From Streptomyces sp. ML-6 (lineage in GTDB: Bacteria; Actinomycetota; Actinomycetes; Streptomycetales; Streptomycetaceae): a DNA stretch of 64,000 bases. Under the pieces are notes generated by a model. It saw only the letters and a program-made list of their open reading frames with translations. It ran no database searches and was not told where the DNA came from. Position 1 is the first letter of the stretch. Each line of letters begins with the position of its first letter. Both the position numbers and the translations under genes were made by a program. Below are positions 44,600 through 55,000 of this stretch, one piece after another. The stretch spans positions 372,001 to 436,000 of the forward strand of contig NZ_JAOTIK010000002.1 in NCBI RefSeq assembly GCF_030116705.1. Reading direction: 5' to 3'.

Positions 44600-46355
44600 A
44601 TGGGCACCGAATCCCGCTTCCCCTACCAGGACCCGGCCCTGAGCATCGACCAGAGGGTCGAGGACCTGCTCACCCGCATGCCGGTCGAGGCCAAGGCCGG
44701 CCTGATGTTCCACGCCATGGGCAGCGTCGCCGCCCTCGACGAGCCCGGCCTGTTCGGGATGCCGAGCATGGCCACCCTCCTCTCCCGGCGCATCAACCAC
44801 TTCAACATCCTGTGGGCGAAGAGCGCACATGAGCTCGCCGAATGGCACAACGCCATCCAGCGGGTCGCCCTGGAACAGCCGCTGGGAATCCCCGTGACCA
44901 TCTCCAGCGACCCGCGCCACTCCTTCACCGACAACCCCGCGACCGCGTTGATGGCCGGCCCGTTCTCCCAGTGGCCCGAGCCCCTCGGCTTCGCCGCCAT
45001 CGGCTCGCCCGACCTCGTGAAGAAGTGGGCCGAGACCGTGCGGCGCGAGTACCTCGCCGTGGGCATCCGGGTCGCGCTGCACCCCCAGATCGACCTCGCG
45101 ACCGAGCCGCGCTGGGCACGCATCAGCGCCACCTTCGGCGAGGACGCCTCCCTCACCTCCGAACTGGCCGTCGCCTACGTCCAGGGCCTCCAGGGCGACC
45201 AGGTCGGACCGGAGTCGGTTTCGGCGATGGCCAAGCACTTCCCCGGCGGCGGACCGCAGCTGGACGGCGAGGACCCGCACTTCGCCTACGGGCGCGAGCA
45301 GGTGTACCCGGGCGGCAACTTCGACCACCACCTCGAACCGTTCAAGGCCGTCATCGGAGCCGGTGTTGCCCAGATGATGCCGTACTACGGCATGCCGATC
45401 GGCACCGAATACGAAGAAGTCGGCTTCGGCTTCAACAAGGGCATCATCGGCGGACTGCTCCGTGACACGCTCGGCTACGACGGAATCGTGTGCACCGACT
45501 GGGGGATTCTCAGCCGCACCCACTGGGGGTGTGGAGCACCTCTCCTTCGAGGAACGCATGATCAAGGCACTGGACGCCGGAGTCGACCAGTTCGGCGGGG
45601 AGTTCCGGCCCCAGGCACTCACGGACCTGGTCAAGGCCGGAAAGGTCACCGAAGAGCGCCTCGACACCTCCGTGCACCGCCTGCTGCGCGAGAAGTTCCG
45701 CCTCGGCCTGTTCGACAACCCCTTCGTCGACACGGCCGCCGCCGACATCCGGGTCGGCACGGACGAGGCGCGCGCCGAAGGGCTCGCAGCCCAGGCAGCA
45801 GCGCATGTCCTGCTCGCCAACGGCTCCGGCCCCGCGCAGCTCCCCCTGGCCGCACAACCGCTGCGCCTCTACGCCGAGGGGCTGTCCGCCGCTGCCCTGG
45901 GCAACCGGGCGCACCTGGTCGACGCCCCCGAAGAGGCCGATGTCGCCGTGCTGCGGCTGGCCGCCCCCTTCGAGCAGCGCGGTGAGGAGGGCACCCTGGA
46001 GTACTTCTTCCACGCCGGGTCCCTCGACTTCCCCGAGGAGGAGATCGAGCGGGTCCGCCGCATCTGCCGGACCGTGCCCACCGTCATCGACGTCTACCTC
46101 GACCGTCCCGCCGTCCTCACCCCTCTGGCCGAGGACGCCGCCGCGCTCACCGCGAACTTCGACGCCACCGAAGAGGCGTTCGTGAAGGTGCTGTTCGGCG
46201 AGGCGGAGCCGCAGGGCAGGCTCCCCTTCGACCTGCCCTCGTCGATGGAGGCCGTCGTGGCCAGCCGCTCCGACGTTCCCTTCGACACTGCCGGCCCCCT
46301 GTTCTCGTTCGGGCACGGGCTGAACTACACGGAGCGGACCACGACCTCCGGTTGA
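44600..46355 (+). pseudogene. GH3 glycoside hydrolase with a one-base frameshift
   Basis: The N-terminal frame (44600-~45526) contains a full catalytic domain: AKHFPGGG at 211-218 and the nucleophile Asp300 in GYDGIVCTDWG. At a run of five G (45525-45529) the coding sequence moves to the next frame: GVEHLSFEERMIKALDAGVD, then LLREKFRLGLFDNPFVD and the C-terminal domain ending FSFGHGLNY. Four G would give one uninterrupted 584-residue protein. Every other feature is sound, so this is a very recent mutation, a phase-variable tract or a sequencing error. It would hydrolyse a beta-glycoside brought in by the MFS. Confidence 0.85.
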
Positions 46356-46826
46356 CGCTCCGGGCGGGGCTTGTTCCCGGCACCAGGACGGCGGGACCCG
46401 GGCCGTGGTGGAGAGCCACGGCCCGGGTCGCGCGCCTTGCGGACGGAGCTCGTGGACGGAGACCGGGGCCGGTCAAGCCAGGCGAAATGCCCGTAACCTC
46501 CCCGCGGTTGTCGTACGCGGCCGGCCGGGCGTGCAGTGTGGCCCGCACCCCGGCTCCGGGCCACTCGCACCACGACAGGGGACGGCGCGCCGGCGGAGGC
46601 AGGCCACGGCATGCGGCACTCTTCCGGTGCCGGACCCGTCGGGCAGGCCGGACTCCACCTCGCGGAACCTCGCGGATGTGCCGCCGTCAGGCCGACGTCT
46701 TGCGGCGCGCGTGCTCGGCCCCGGTCTCGAACAGCCCCCGCTGCGTCACCGCCCGGGCCGTCCCGGCACCCACGAGGCGAAGGACGGGCCGACGAACAGG
46801 TCTCCGGCCAGAACCATCCGAAGGGT
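46356..46826. other. 471-bp stretch, possible flavoprotein tail remnant
   Basis: On the minus strand just before 46687, LAGDLFVGPSFASW followed in a shifted frame by ARAVTQRGLFETGAEHARRK resembles the FAD-binding C terminus of an amine-oxidase-like flavoprotein. The remainder shows no gene. Low confidence. Confidence 0.3.
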
Positions 46827-47663
46827 TCATTCCTGCGGTGTCTCGAGCCGCTCGGCCAGGAAGGCGATGATTTCGTTCCGGGCCTGTGTGGTGGGGTGAC
46901 CGTCCTGGTCGACGAGGTGCGCGGTGACGACGCTGTGGGCGCAACCGACGACATCGCGGAAGAAGGGCGGTGGGTTCGTGTTCGCCGTCCCGGCCTGGAG
47001 TACGCGGCCGTCGAATGCGTCCCCGAGCAGTGCCCGGTAGGCCGCGAACCGCCGGCCGGTGCACCACCTGTCGTTGTCGAAGCGGTAGGCGAGAACCTTC
47101 AATCCGTCTCGCGCTACGCGTTCGGCCACGGCAGCGGCGTCTTCGGCACCGATCTCCAGAGCGCCGGCGTCGTCGAGCGGAAGCGACGGATGGTTCACCA
47201 CTGGTGCGATGACAGCGGGTTCGAGCGCCATGGTCAGGGCGAAGTTGCCGGTAAAACACAGACCGACGGCGCCGACACCGGGCCCGCCCCGCTCGGCGTG
47301 CGCCAGGCGAGCGAGGCCGCGCAGCCAGGTGACGACGGGGCTGGTGCCTCCACCGGCAAACGCCCGGAACTCGGCGCTGACACACGCGCGTCGAACGACG
47401 GTCTCCTGGGCCTCGGCCAGCGGATAGGCACCGTCGACGCCGAAAAGGGAGGGCATGTACACGGAGAAGCCGGCGTCGCGCACCCAACGCGCGAACCGGG
47501 CGACGTCGGGGCTGATGCCCGGCATCTCGGGCATGAGGATGACGGCCGGTCCCGACCCGGCAACGTACACGGTCTTGTCGACGCCATCGACGCCGACGAC
47601 TCTCCGCGAGAAGTCGTCCAACGGGTCGTTCTGCCCTCGCATGATTGTCATGATCGGGATCAT
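46827..47663 (-). CDS. Dienelactone hydrolase family protein
   Basis: A 278-residue alpha/beta hydrolase of the DLH family with a cysteine nucleophile: VGLCFTGNFAL (GxCxG elbow), Asp in RFDNDRWC and His in DQDGHPTTQ complete the Cys-Asp-His triad. VILMPEMPGISPDVARFARW is the family's N-terminal strand/helix. DLH enzymes open the lactone in chlorocatechol degradation, but relatives act on many esters. ATG 47663 was chosen for GGGAGGG, though the spacing (12) is long; ATGs at 47651 and 47642 are alternatives. It is divergent from a GlxA-type regulator by 88 bp. Confidence 0.88.
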   Translation of the reverse strand: MIPIMTIMRGQNDPLDDFSRRVVGVDGVDKTVYVAGSGPAVILMPEMPGISPDVARFARWVRDAGFSVYMPSLFGVDGAYPLAEAQETVVRRACVSAEFRAFAGGGTSPVVTWLRGLARLAHAERGGPGVGAVGLCFTGNFALTMALEPAVIAPVVNHPSLPLDDAGALEIGAEDAAAVAERVARDGLKVLAYRFDNDRWCTGRRFAAYRALLGDAFDGRVLQAGTANTNPPPFFRDVVGCAHSVVTAHLVDQDGHPTTQARNEIIAFLAERLETPQE

Positions 47664-47751
47664 GCAGGAGGGCTGCCCTCCCGAGAAGCGGCGGCATCGC
47701 CACGTTTCCCGGTAATATCGCCACCTGTTCCCGAGGTGCGGGAGGGGCGGC

Positions 47752-48759
47752 ATGAGTCCGCTGCGAGTTGGTGTGCTGGCCTACCCCGGCTGCTTCGCGT
47801 CGGAGGTGTTCGGAGTACCCGACCTCTTGGCGATGGCCACTCACGTCGCCGCGGCACAGGGCTCGGTTCAGCCGGCCTACGCGGCGTCGGTCATCTCGCC
47901 CCGGCGGCGGGTGATCGCGTCCGGGGGCTCGGCCATCGACGTCTCGGCGGTTCACCCGGTGGATGTTCTGATCGTGCCGGGCTTTGAACTTTCGCCCACG
48001 CTCGACCTCGACGCGACCCTCGCGAACCTGGGACCGGAAGTGGCATCGATCCGATCGCAGGCGGCTTCGGGAACCGCTGTCGTATCGATCTGCGTGGGCG
48101 CCTTCCTGGTCGCCGAAGCAGGGCTGCTCGGCGGGCGCGAAGCGACCACGTCCTGGTTGTTCGCGGAACGCTTCGCCCGCCGGTACACCGACGTGCGCCT
48201 CCGCCCGGAGAGCCTGGTCGTGACCGACCGGGGGGTGACCACCACAGCGGCCTTCAGCGCCATGTACGACTTCGCGCTGCAGTTCATCCGCAAGCACGAC
48301 GGCCCGCGCGTCGCCCGCAGCACCGCGCGCATCGCGCTTGTCGACGACGCACGTTCCACCCAGGCCCCCTATGTCGACTCGCGGCTCGTACCCACTGCGG
48401 GCGGGGAGTTCTCGCTCGGCGTCAAGCGGTGGCTCGACCAGAACCTCAGCGTCCGCTACGCCCTGCCCGCCCTCGCCCAGGAGTTCCACGTCAGCACGAG
48501 AACCATGCTCCGTCGCTTCCGCGACGAAGCCGGCCAGACGCCACTCGCCTACCTGCAGACGGCCCGGGTGCGTCGGGCCAGACTCCTGCTGGAGACGACC
48601 GACAAGACCGTCGCAAGCATCGCCGCCGACGTCGGATACCTCGACGCCGGGGCGTTCAGCGGCATCTTCGTCAGGCACACGGGCCGGCGACCGGGGGAGT
48701 ATCGCGCGATGTTCCGCCGTCGCGGCGACGGCGCGGTCGTGCTCGATGCGCCACCGTGA
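47752..48759 (+). CDS. GlxA-family AraC-type regulator
   Basis: A 335-residue regulator made of an N-terminal DJ-1/PfpI-like domain (about 1-185; VDVLIVPGFEL, VVSICVGAFLVAEAGLLGG with the nucleophile-elbow Cys) and a C-terminal AraC double helix-turn-helix (about 225-320; LPALAQEFHVSTRTMLRRF, then VASIAADVGYLDAGAFSGIF). GGGAGGGGCGGC precedes the ATG. Family members respond to quaternary amines or redox signals. It is divergent from the DLH gene and probably regulates it. Confidence 0.92.
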   Translation: MSPLRVGVLAYPGCFASEVFGVPDLLAMATHVAAAQGSVQPAYAASVISPRRRVIASGGSAIDVSAVHPVDVLIVPGFELSPTLDLDATLANLGPEVASIRSQAASGTAVVSICVGAFLVAEAGLLGGREATTSWLFAERFARRYTDVRLRPESLVVTDRGVTTTAAFSAMYDFALQFIRKHDGPRVARSTARIALVDDARSTQAPYVDSRLVPTAGGEFSLGVKRWLDQNLSVRYALPALAQEFHVSTRTMLRRFRDEAGQTPLAYLQTARVRRARLLLETTDKTVASIAADVGYLDAGAFSGIFVRHTGRRPGEYRAMFRRRGDGAVVLDAPP

Positions 48760-48779
48760 CTTCGCCAGAAGGAGCCCGG

Positions 48780-49445
48780 TCAGAGGCGGCAGCTGATTTC
48801 GAGGCCGTCCTCGACGGGGAATGTGACGCTGTGGTAGCCGTTGGAGGTGTCGCGGACGTGGTCGAGATAGGGGCCGAGGCCGGGAAGGTCCACGTCGTCG
48901 GCGACGACGAGGGTGCCGGGGGCGAGGTGTGGTTCGAGGAGCCTCAGAACGGGCAGACAGAGGTTCTTCCACCCGTCCAGGAACAAGAAGTCGACCGGCT
49001 GTTGCAGTGCGGCGAGCGTCTGCAGGGCGTTTCCCTCCAGCACGGTGATCACGTCGTCGAGGCCGGTGGCGGCGAAGGTGTCGCGGGCGGAGGCCGCCTT
49101 GATCCGGTTCATCTCCGTGGTGATGACCCGGCCCGCGCCGTTGTCGCGAACGGCGGCGGCCAGGTGCAGGGTGGAGATTCCGTACGAGGTGCCGAACTCG
49201 ACGACGCCGGTCGGCTTGGTGGCGCGGACGAGGTTGTAGAGGAGCTTGCCGCCGTCGGCGGAGACCGGCATGTAGATCTCCTGCGCCGCGTCGGCGAGTT
49301 CCTGCGCCGACAGCGATCCCCGGTCGTCGAGCGGGATGCTCCACAGGCGTGCCGCGGTCTCCTCGTCACGGGCTGCGGCTCCGAACATGCGGGTCAGGGC
49401 GGCGGAGACACGTGGTTCTGCGAGGGTGCAGGGTTGCATGGGCAC
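48780..49445 (-). CDS. Class I SAM O-methyltransferase
   Basis: A 221-residue methyltransferase of the catechol/caffeoyl-CoA O-methyltransferase-like fold: VVEFGTSYGISTLHLA (SAM motif I), ITTEMNRIKAASARDTF (acidic SAM-ribose contact), DFLFLDGWKNL (metal-binding Asp) and LVVADDVDLPG. GTG 49445 is preferred to the ATG two codons later because AAGGAG lies eight bases upstream. It is 188 bp downstream of a DHA2 exporter on the same strand, so it is probably in its operon and controlled by the TetR beyond. It may inactivate a phenolic compound before export. Confidence 0.88.
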   Translation of the reverse strand: MPMQPCTLAEPRVSAALTRMFGAAARDEETAARLWSIPLDDRGSLSAQELADAAQEIYMPVSADGGKLLYNLVRATKPTGVVEFGTSYGISTLHLAAAVRDNGAGRVITTEMNRIKAASARDTFAATGLDDVITVLEGNALQTLAALQQPVDFLFLDGWKNLCLPVLRLLEPHLAPGTLVVADDVDLPGLGPYLDHVRDTSNGYHSVTFPVEDGLEISCRL

Positions 49446-49633
49446 AGTACTGACTCCTTCGGGTGGTGCGGTGGGTGGATGCCGTCCCGTCAGGCCGTGG
49501 GGGTGCCTGGATCGATGTCCGAGGGCGGGGACGGGCCGGTGGGTTTCCAGGAGAGAAGCTGTCTGGTCGCGTTGCTGGACGTGGTCATGGCGGGGGCGGG
49601 AAAACCGGCGGCGAAGCCGAGAGGAGCCTTCCG

Positions 49634-51121
49634 CTACCGCGGGGCGGTCCGCCGGGCGCGGCGGGCACCGGCCACGACCAGGGCTCCGGCCAGGAGTACG
49701 ACGAGGGCCGCGGTGCGCAGTGCGGTGTTGGCGCCGTGGATGAACGCTTCGGTGACGGCGGTGTGGTCGGCCGGGGCCAGCGTGAGCGCTTCCCGCACCG
49801 TACGCGGGAGCGGTGTGTGCCGGCTCAGGTCGTCGGGCAGGTGGTGGGTGAAGCCCGCTGTGAGGACGGTGCCGACGACAGCCACCCCCAGAGCACTGCC
49901 CAGTTCGCGGGTCGCGGACTGGAGACCTCCGGCGATGCCCGCCCTCTCCACGGGCAGGGCGGAGGCGATCTGAGCGGTCAGGCAGGGCGCGGCCAGCATG
50001 ATGCCGAGCCCGATGACGAACAGGGCGGCCGCGTACAGGGGGTAGGCCATGGTCGAGGCGTACGAGAGGCCCAGCAGGCCGGCACTGGTGAGCGCGAAGG
50101 CCGCGGAGAGGGTCGCGGGGACACCGATGCGGCGGATGAGCCCGGGAACGTAACGGGTGCCCACCAGGAGCGGGACGGTCAGGGGGATGATCCCGAGCCC
50201 TGCCTGCAGGACGGAGAAGCCGCGCCCGTACTGGAGGAGTGAGGCGTTGACGTAGAAGAGCCCGAAGCTTCCGAAGAACGTGATGGTCATGCCGAGGCCG
50301 GCGCTGCTGAGTGCCGCGCTGCGGAACAGCCGCGGGTCGAGCATGGGATGGGTGGCGCGCAGTTCGACACGCACCCACCACAGACTCAGCAGAACGCTGC
50401 AGGCGAAGGCGCCGAGGACGACCGTGCTGCCCCAGCCCTGTTCGGGCCCTTCGATGATTCCGGTCAGCAGTGCCACGAAAGCTGCCACGAACAACAGCGT
50501 GCCGGGCAGGTCGAGGGTGCGGTCGAGCCGGGCACTGCGCGGCACGGAACGTGCCACCCATGCCGAGCAGCAGACCGCGATCAGGGCCACCGTCTCGAAC
50601 AACGCGCGCCAGGAGCCCGCGCTCAGCACCGCGCCGCCTCCGACGTTGCCGACGACGCCGCCGATACCGGTGGCCGCCGCCCAGACGGCCAGCGCGTGAG
50701 GGCGCCGCTCGGGGGCGGTGGCGTGCAGGAGGACGCCGACGCAGTTGGGCAGGACGCACGCCGCGCCGAGGCCCGTGATGGCGCGCCCGATCAGCATGAC
50801 CGCCACGTTCGGTGCCACGGCCGACACGACGGCGCCGAACGCGAATATGCCGAGCCCCGCCAGGAGGACGCCCTTGCGGCCGAGCTTGTCGCCCGCCGCC
50901 CCGGCGGGGATGACCAGGCAGGCGAAGATCACGACATAGGCGTCGACGATCCACAACAGGTTCGACGAGGTCGGTCGCAGTGAACTCGCGGCCAGTTGCG
51001 GCACTGCCAGGTTGATCGCCGCAACGAATCCGACGACCAGGGCAGTGCACACACTCACGCAGGCGAGCACCGGACCGGATCGCCGCGTCGGGCGCGGAGC
51101 GCCCTCCGGTATGGGAGCCAT
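49634..51121 (-). CDS. DHA2-type MFS drug exporter (14-TM)
   Basis: A 495-residue antiporter with fourteen hydrophobic segments. Signatures: LWIVDAYVVIFACLVIPAGA (TM2 motif D1), GDKLGRKGVLLAG (motif A), GRAITGLGAACVLPNCVG (motif B), and GGLQSATRELGSALGVAVVG (motif C-like, antiporter). ATG 51121 is chosen; AAGGA precedes it at a slightly long distance. It is divergent from a TetR gene by 119 bp, with an operator-like dyad in between. The trio exporter, methyltransferase and TetR looks like a small-molecule resistance unit. Confidence 0.92.
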   Translation of the reverse strand: MAPIPEGAPRPTRRSGPVLACVSVCTALVVGFVAAINLAVPQLAASSLRPTSSNLLWIVDAYVVIFACLVIPAGAAGDKLGRKGVLLAGLGIFAFGAVVSAVAPNVAVMLIGRAITGLGAACVLPNCVGVLLHATAPERRPHALAVWAAATGIGGVVGNVGGGAVLSAGSWRALFETVALIAVCCSAWVARSVPRSARLDRTLDLPGTLLFVAAFVALLTGIIEGPEQGWGSTVVLGAFACSVLLSLWWVRVELRATHPMLDPRLFRSAALSSAGLGMTITFFGSFGLFYVNASLLQYGRGFSVLQAGLGIIPLTVPLLVGTRYVPGLIRRIGVPATLSAAFALTSAGLLGLSYASTMAYPLYAAALFVIGLGIMLAAPCLTAQIASALPVERAGIAGGLQSATRELGSALGVAVVGTVLTAGFTHHLPDDLSRHTPLPRTVREALTLAPADHTAVTEAFIHGANTALRTAALVVLLAGALVVAGARRARRTAPR

Positions 51122-51186
51122 TGCTCTCGATTCCTTCCGGGATGGCAGTGCACGAAGCACGGCCGGACACTTAATTACGAGTCACC

Positions 51187-51206
51187 GTGTACCGAAAAGG
51201 TAACAC
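51187..51206. promoter_or_regulatory. TetR operator candidate between exporter and tetR
   Basis: GTGTACC-4-AGGTAACAC is an imperfect inverted repeat (one inserted base in the right arm) lying in the divergent gap near both starts, where a TetR repressor would block both promoters. Confidence 0.5.
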
Positions 51207-51240
51207 ATGCGAGACACCGCGCCTCGTATAAAGTGGTGGC

Positions 51241-51819
51241 ATGGTGGATGGAAGTGGTCGCGGACGGCCTCGCAGTGAAAGCGCACGCGCCGCCGTGCTG
51301 CACGCCGTCGATGACCTGCTGGTCGAGGTCGGGTACGCGGCGCTGACCATGAAGGGCATCGCCGAGCGGGCGGGCGTGGGCCGGCAGACCGTGTACCGCT
51401 GGTGGTCGAACAAGGCGGAGGTCCTCTACGAGGCCAGCGCCATCGATGCCCAGCACGAACTGTCCGTGTCCGGCACCGGTGATCCCCGCAAGGATCTCAA
51501 GGCATATCTCGACGCCCTCGTCGCCTTCTTGTCCCGCTCCCACGCGGGCGCGGCCTACCGTGCACTCATGGGGGAAGCCCAACACGACGCGAACGTGGCC
51601 GCGTTGCTCGCCTCCCGCGACATCCTCGGGGAAAGCGCCGCAGAGGTCGTGGAGGCGGCACGGAAGTCGAGTGGCACCGCCCTCACCCTGGAACAGGCGA
51701 CCGCACTCCTGATCGGCCCGCCCTTCTTCCACGTCCTGTCCGGGCGCAGCGCGGACGACATCGACACCGAACAGCTCACGGAGCAGTTCATGCGCACCTT
51801 GAACCATCCGGGGACCTGA
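51241..51819 (+). CDS. TetR-family repressor of the DHA2 exporter
   Basis: A 192-residue TetR protein with helix-turn-helix at about 18-62: VLHAVDDLLVEVGYAALTMK, then IAERAGVGRQTVYRWWSNKA, and a TetR_C-type ligand domain. GRGRPRSE at the front is a typical basic arm. It is divergent from the exporter and presumably releases it on binding the drug. Confidence 0.92.
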   Translation: MVDGSGRGRPRSESARAAVLHAVDDLLVEVGYAALTMKGIAERAGVGRQTVYRWWSNKAEVLYEASAIDAQHELSVSGTGDPRKDLKAYLDALVAFLSRSHAGAAYRALMGEAQHDANVAALLASRDILGESAAEVVEAARKSSGTALTLEQATALLIGPPFFHVLSGRSADDIDTEQLTEQFMRTLNHPGT

Positions 51820-52015
51820 GGCGCCCCAGCACCCGGCACACCCCCACCCGCCCGAAGGGGATGCGGCCGGTGCGGAGCCGGTACGGAGTCCGGTCCCGGC
51901 CTCACCCGCCGGGCGGAGACCGTCACGGGCCGGGCATCGGCCGACCACGCCGGCGAGTCGGCCGCGCGGACCATGGATCCGCTTCGAGGGCTGCGGCCCC
52001 GGGCGGGTCGTCGCG

Positions 52016-55000
52016 TCAGGGCACCCGCAGATCCCAGTCGAGTTCCCAGCGCCGTACCGCCCCGCCCGTGCCGGCGGAGAGGGCGAACCGTGCGTCCGGG
52101 CTGATCAGGACGGCCGACACCGTGCCCTCGTGGCCCTCCAGAACGCACAGGCACCGACCGGTGGCGAGTTCCCAGATCCGTACGGTGGTGTCGCTTCCGC
52201 CGGAGATGGCGAAGCGCCCGTCAGGGCTGAACCGCACCCGTTTGGACGGCACCTTGGGCACCGAGCCGATCCCTCTCCGGCTGTCGGGGTCATCGCCGAA
52301 GACGCGCAGGCACGTGCCCGTCGCCGCGTCCCACAGTCGGATCGTGCGGTCGGTGTACCCGCCCGAGGAGAGAACGTGCCGGCCGTCCGCGCTCAGGCAG
52401 ACCGACATCACCTGCTGGGTGTGGCCGCGGAACGTCCGTGCACACCGTCCGGTGTCCAGGTCCCACAGTCGCACCGTCCCGTCCCTTCCCCCGGAAACGG
52501 CGAGCCCCGGCCCGAACCAGAGTGCGGTGGTGTGCGGATGCGGTGGCAGTTTCCGCTCACACGCCCCGGTGTCCAGGTTCCACAGTCGGAGCGCGTCATG
52601 GCCCGCCACCAATGCCATCCGCGCGGCCGAGTCGAACGCGGTCATGCCCAACGCCGACGGGTGGTCCACAACGGTGACCCGCTCCCCGCTCCGGACCGAC
52701 CATGCGGTGATGACTCCGCCCGTCGTGTACATCGCCCGGGTCCCGTCGTCACTGATCCCGACGGCGCCGACCAGGTGGGGCCGCTTCTCCGTCACGCGCT
52801 TGCAGGTTCCGCTCTCCAGGTTCCACACCCGCACGGTGCCACCGACCCCGCCGGACACGGCGACCCGGCCGTCGGCGCTCGTGTCCAGGGCCACCTGCCC
52901 GGCGTCGGCTCCGGCGTCGAACACTCCGGCGGGCCACGCGGAGCGAAGGCCCACCCGGGTCGCGGACAGCCCGAGTTCGCGCCACGCGGCGAGCAGCCCC
53001 GGCTCACGCTCGTGCCCGGGCACCGCCCTGGCCTCGGCGAGCAACTCCAGGGCCGTGCGCGGCTCGTCGGCCGTCCGGGCACGGTTCGTCAGGTCGGCCA
53101 CCCTGCTGCGGAACATGCTCAGTTCGGGGTGCCGGCGCGGTCGGCTCGGCCGGGGCGGTGCGGTGTACCGCTCGGGCAGTGCCCACCAGCGGAGTCGATC
53201 GTCCTGCCAGGCGGTGCGCAGGACACCCGCCTCCGGGTCGACATGGGCGGCGAGCACGCGGCTTCCGTCGCCGCGGAGGGTGCGCCGGCACCGTCCGTCC
53301 TCCATCGTCCACAGGCGAACCGTGTCGTCCACGTCCATGGACACCACCACATCGCCCGCCATCGCCACCCGGGGGAGCCTGCCCACGCCCTGGAACACGC
53401 GGGCGCGCCCGTTGCGGAAATCCCAGACCCGGATCTCCCCGTCGCCCGCCACCGCCGCCCGTTCCGCGTCGGCGGCGAGCCAGGCCCCGTGGACGCGTTC
53501 GCAGCTGTCGAGCACGTGAACACAACGGCCCGTCGTCACGTCCCACACCCGTGCCGTGCCGTCCGCACGGCCCGCGCCGAGCACGAATCGCCCGTGGTGA
53601 TCGACCGCCGCCGTCGCCCTGCTGTCGTGCCCGTCGAGGACCAGTCGGAGCGCACCGCTGGGAAAGTCCCAGACAAGTACGATCCCGCCGTGGTACGCCA
53701 CGACGGCGACCCGTCCGTCGCCGCTGAGGTCCACCGAGTTGGGCCAGTGAAGGATCCGGTCCAGCCCTTCCCGGCGGCCGTCGAAAACGGCGTCGAAGAC
53801 CCGCAGGCAGCGCCCCTCGGCCAGGTCCCAGAACCGCACGGTGTACAGCCCGGCGGTGATCGCGTACCGGCCGTCGCCACTGATGCCGAGCCTGACGGGC
53901 TCCTCCTTCGGGGTGACCGGTGCCGCCACCTCCCGCAGGCACCGCCCCTCGTGGACGTCCCACACCCGCAGCACCCCGTCGCACACACTGACCGCGCGTG
54001 TGCCGTCGTCGGTGAAGCGGACCCGGATGGACGGCGTGGCCGGCATGACCTCCATGTCGAAGAACGGGTCGTACACGGCCTCGCGTTTCCGGTGCGCGTA
54101 CCAGGCGAGGCGGCGCGTGCCCCTCGACCGCCCTCCGCCGGACCGGGTCGGCGGCCGTCGGCCGAGCAGCGCGTCGGCCTCTTCGCGGTCGCCGCGTTCC
54201 CGGTGCACCTCGGCGAGGAGCCGACGGGCCTCTCCGGGTCCGGACTGCCCGGCGGCGGCCGTGTCGAGCGCCACGACGAGGTCCTCGTCGGTGATCTCGC
54301 CGCGCCGCCATCGCAGCAGACCGGCGTTGTACGTGGCGTTCAGGTGTTGCGGATCGACGGCGAGCGCGGTGGCAAACGCCTCGCCCGCCTCGGCCGGGCG
54401 GCCGAGGTCGAGCAGGGAGACCCCGCGGTTGTTGAGCTCGTCGGCCCGCAGGTCCGCGACCACCGGGACCGCTCGCGGATACGAAGATCCGGTCACTTGC
54501 CGGTGGATCCCGATGAGTTCACCGGCGAACTCGCCCATGGACGCGGGCCGCGCGGCCGGGTCCGGGCTCAGACTCCGCTCCAGCAGGTCGACCAGCCCGT
54601 CCGGCAGGTCGGGTATGCCGGGCTCGGCCCTCGTGCGCCGGATGGCCAGCGCCTCACCGGCCACGGCACCGAGCATCCAGCTGATCCCGCCGGTGAACAT
54701 CTCCAGTACGGACACGGCGAGGCTGTAGATGTCGGAGCGCCGGCCCACCTGCAGGCCCATCCCCTGCTCGGGCGAGGCGTAGGCGGGCGTCAGGCCCCGG
54801 TTGGACACCAGCACGCTCTTGTCCGCCGGGGTGCCCGTGGGCCCCGGCCCGGTGACCGTGGCCCGCGCCCGGGCCAGGCCGAAGTCGGTCACCTTCGCGA
54901 CGATTCCGTCCGCGGTGGCGTCGAGCAGCACGTTGGCGGGTTTGACGTCCTGGTGCACCACACCGCGCCCGTGCGCGTGGTCCAGCCCCCAGGCGGCCTG

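Noticed and set aside
46687..49344. Long minus-strand open frame spanning several opposite genes
   Set aside because: It runs antisense to the GlxA-type gene and across part of the DLH and methyltransferase genes in the wrong frame, with no start signal. Only its first few residues hint at a flavoprotein tail.
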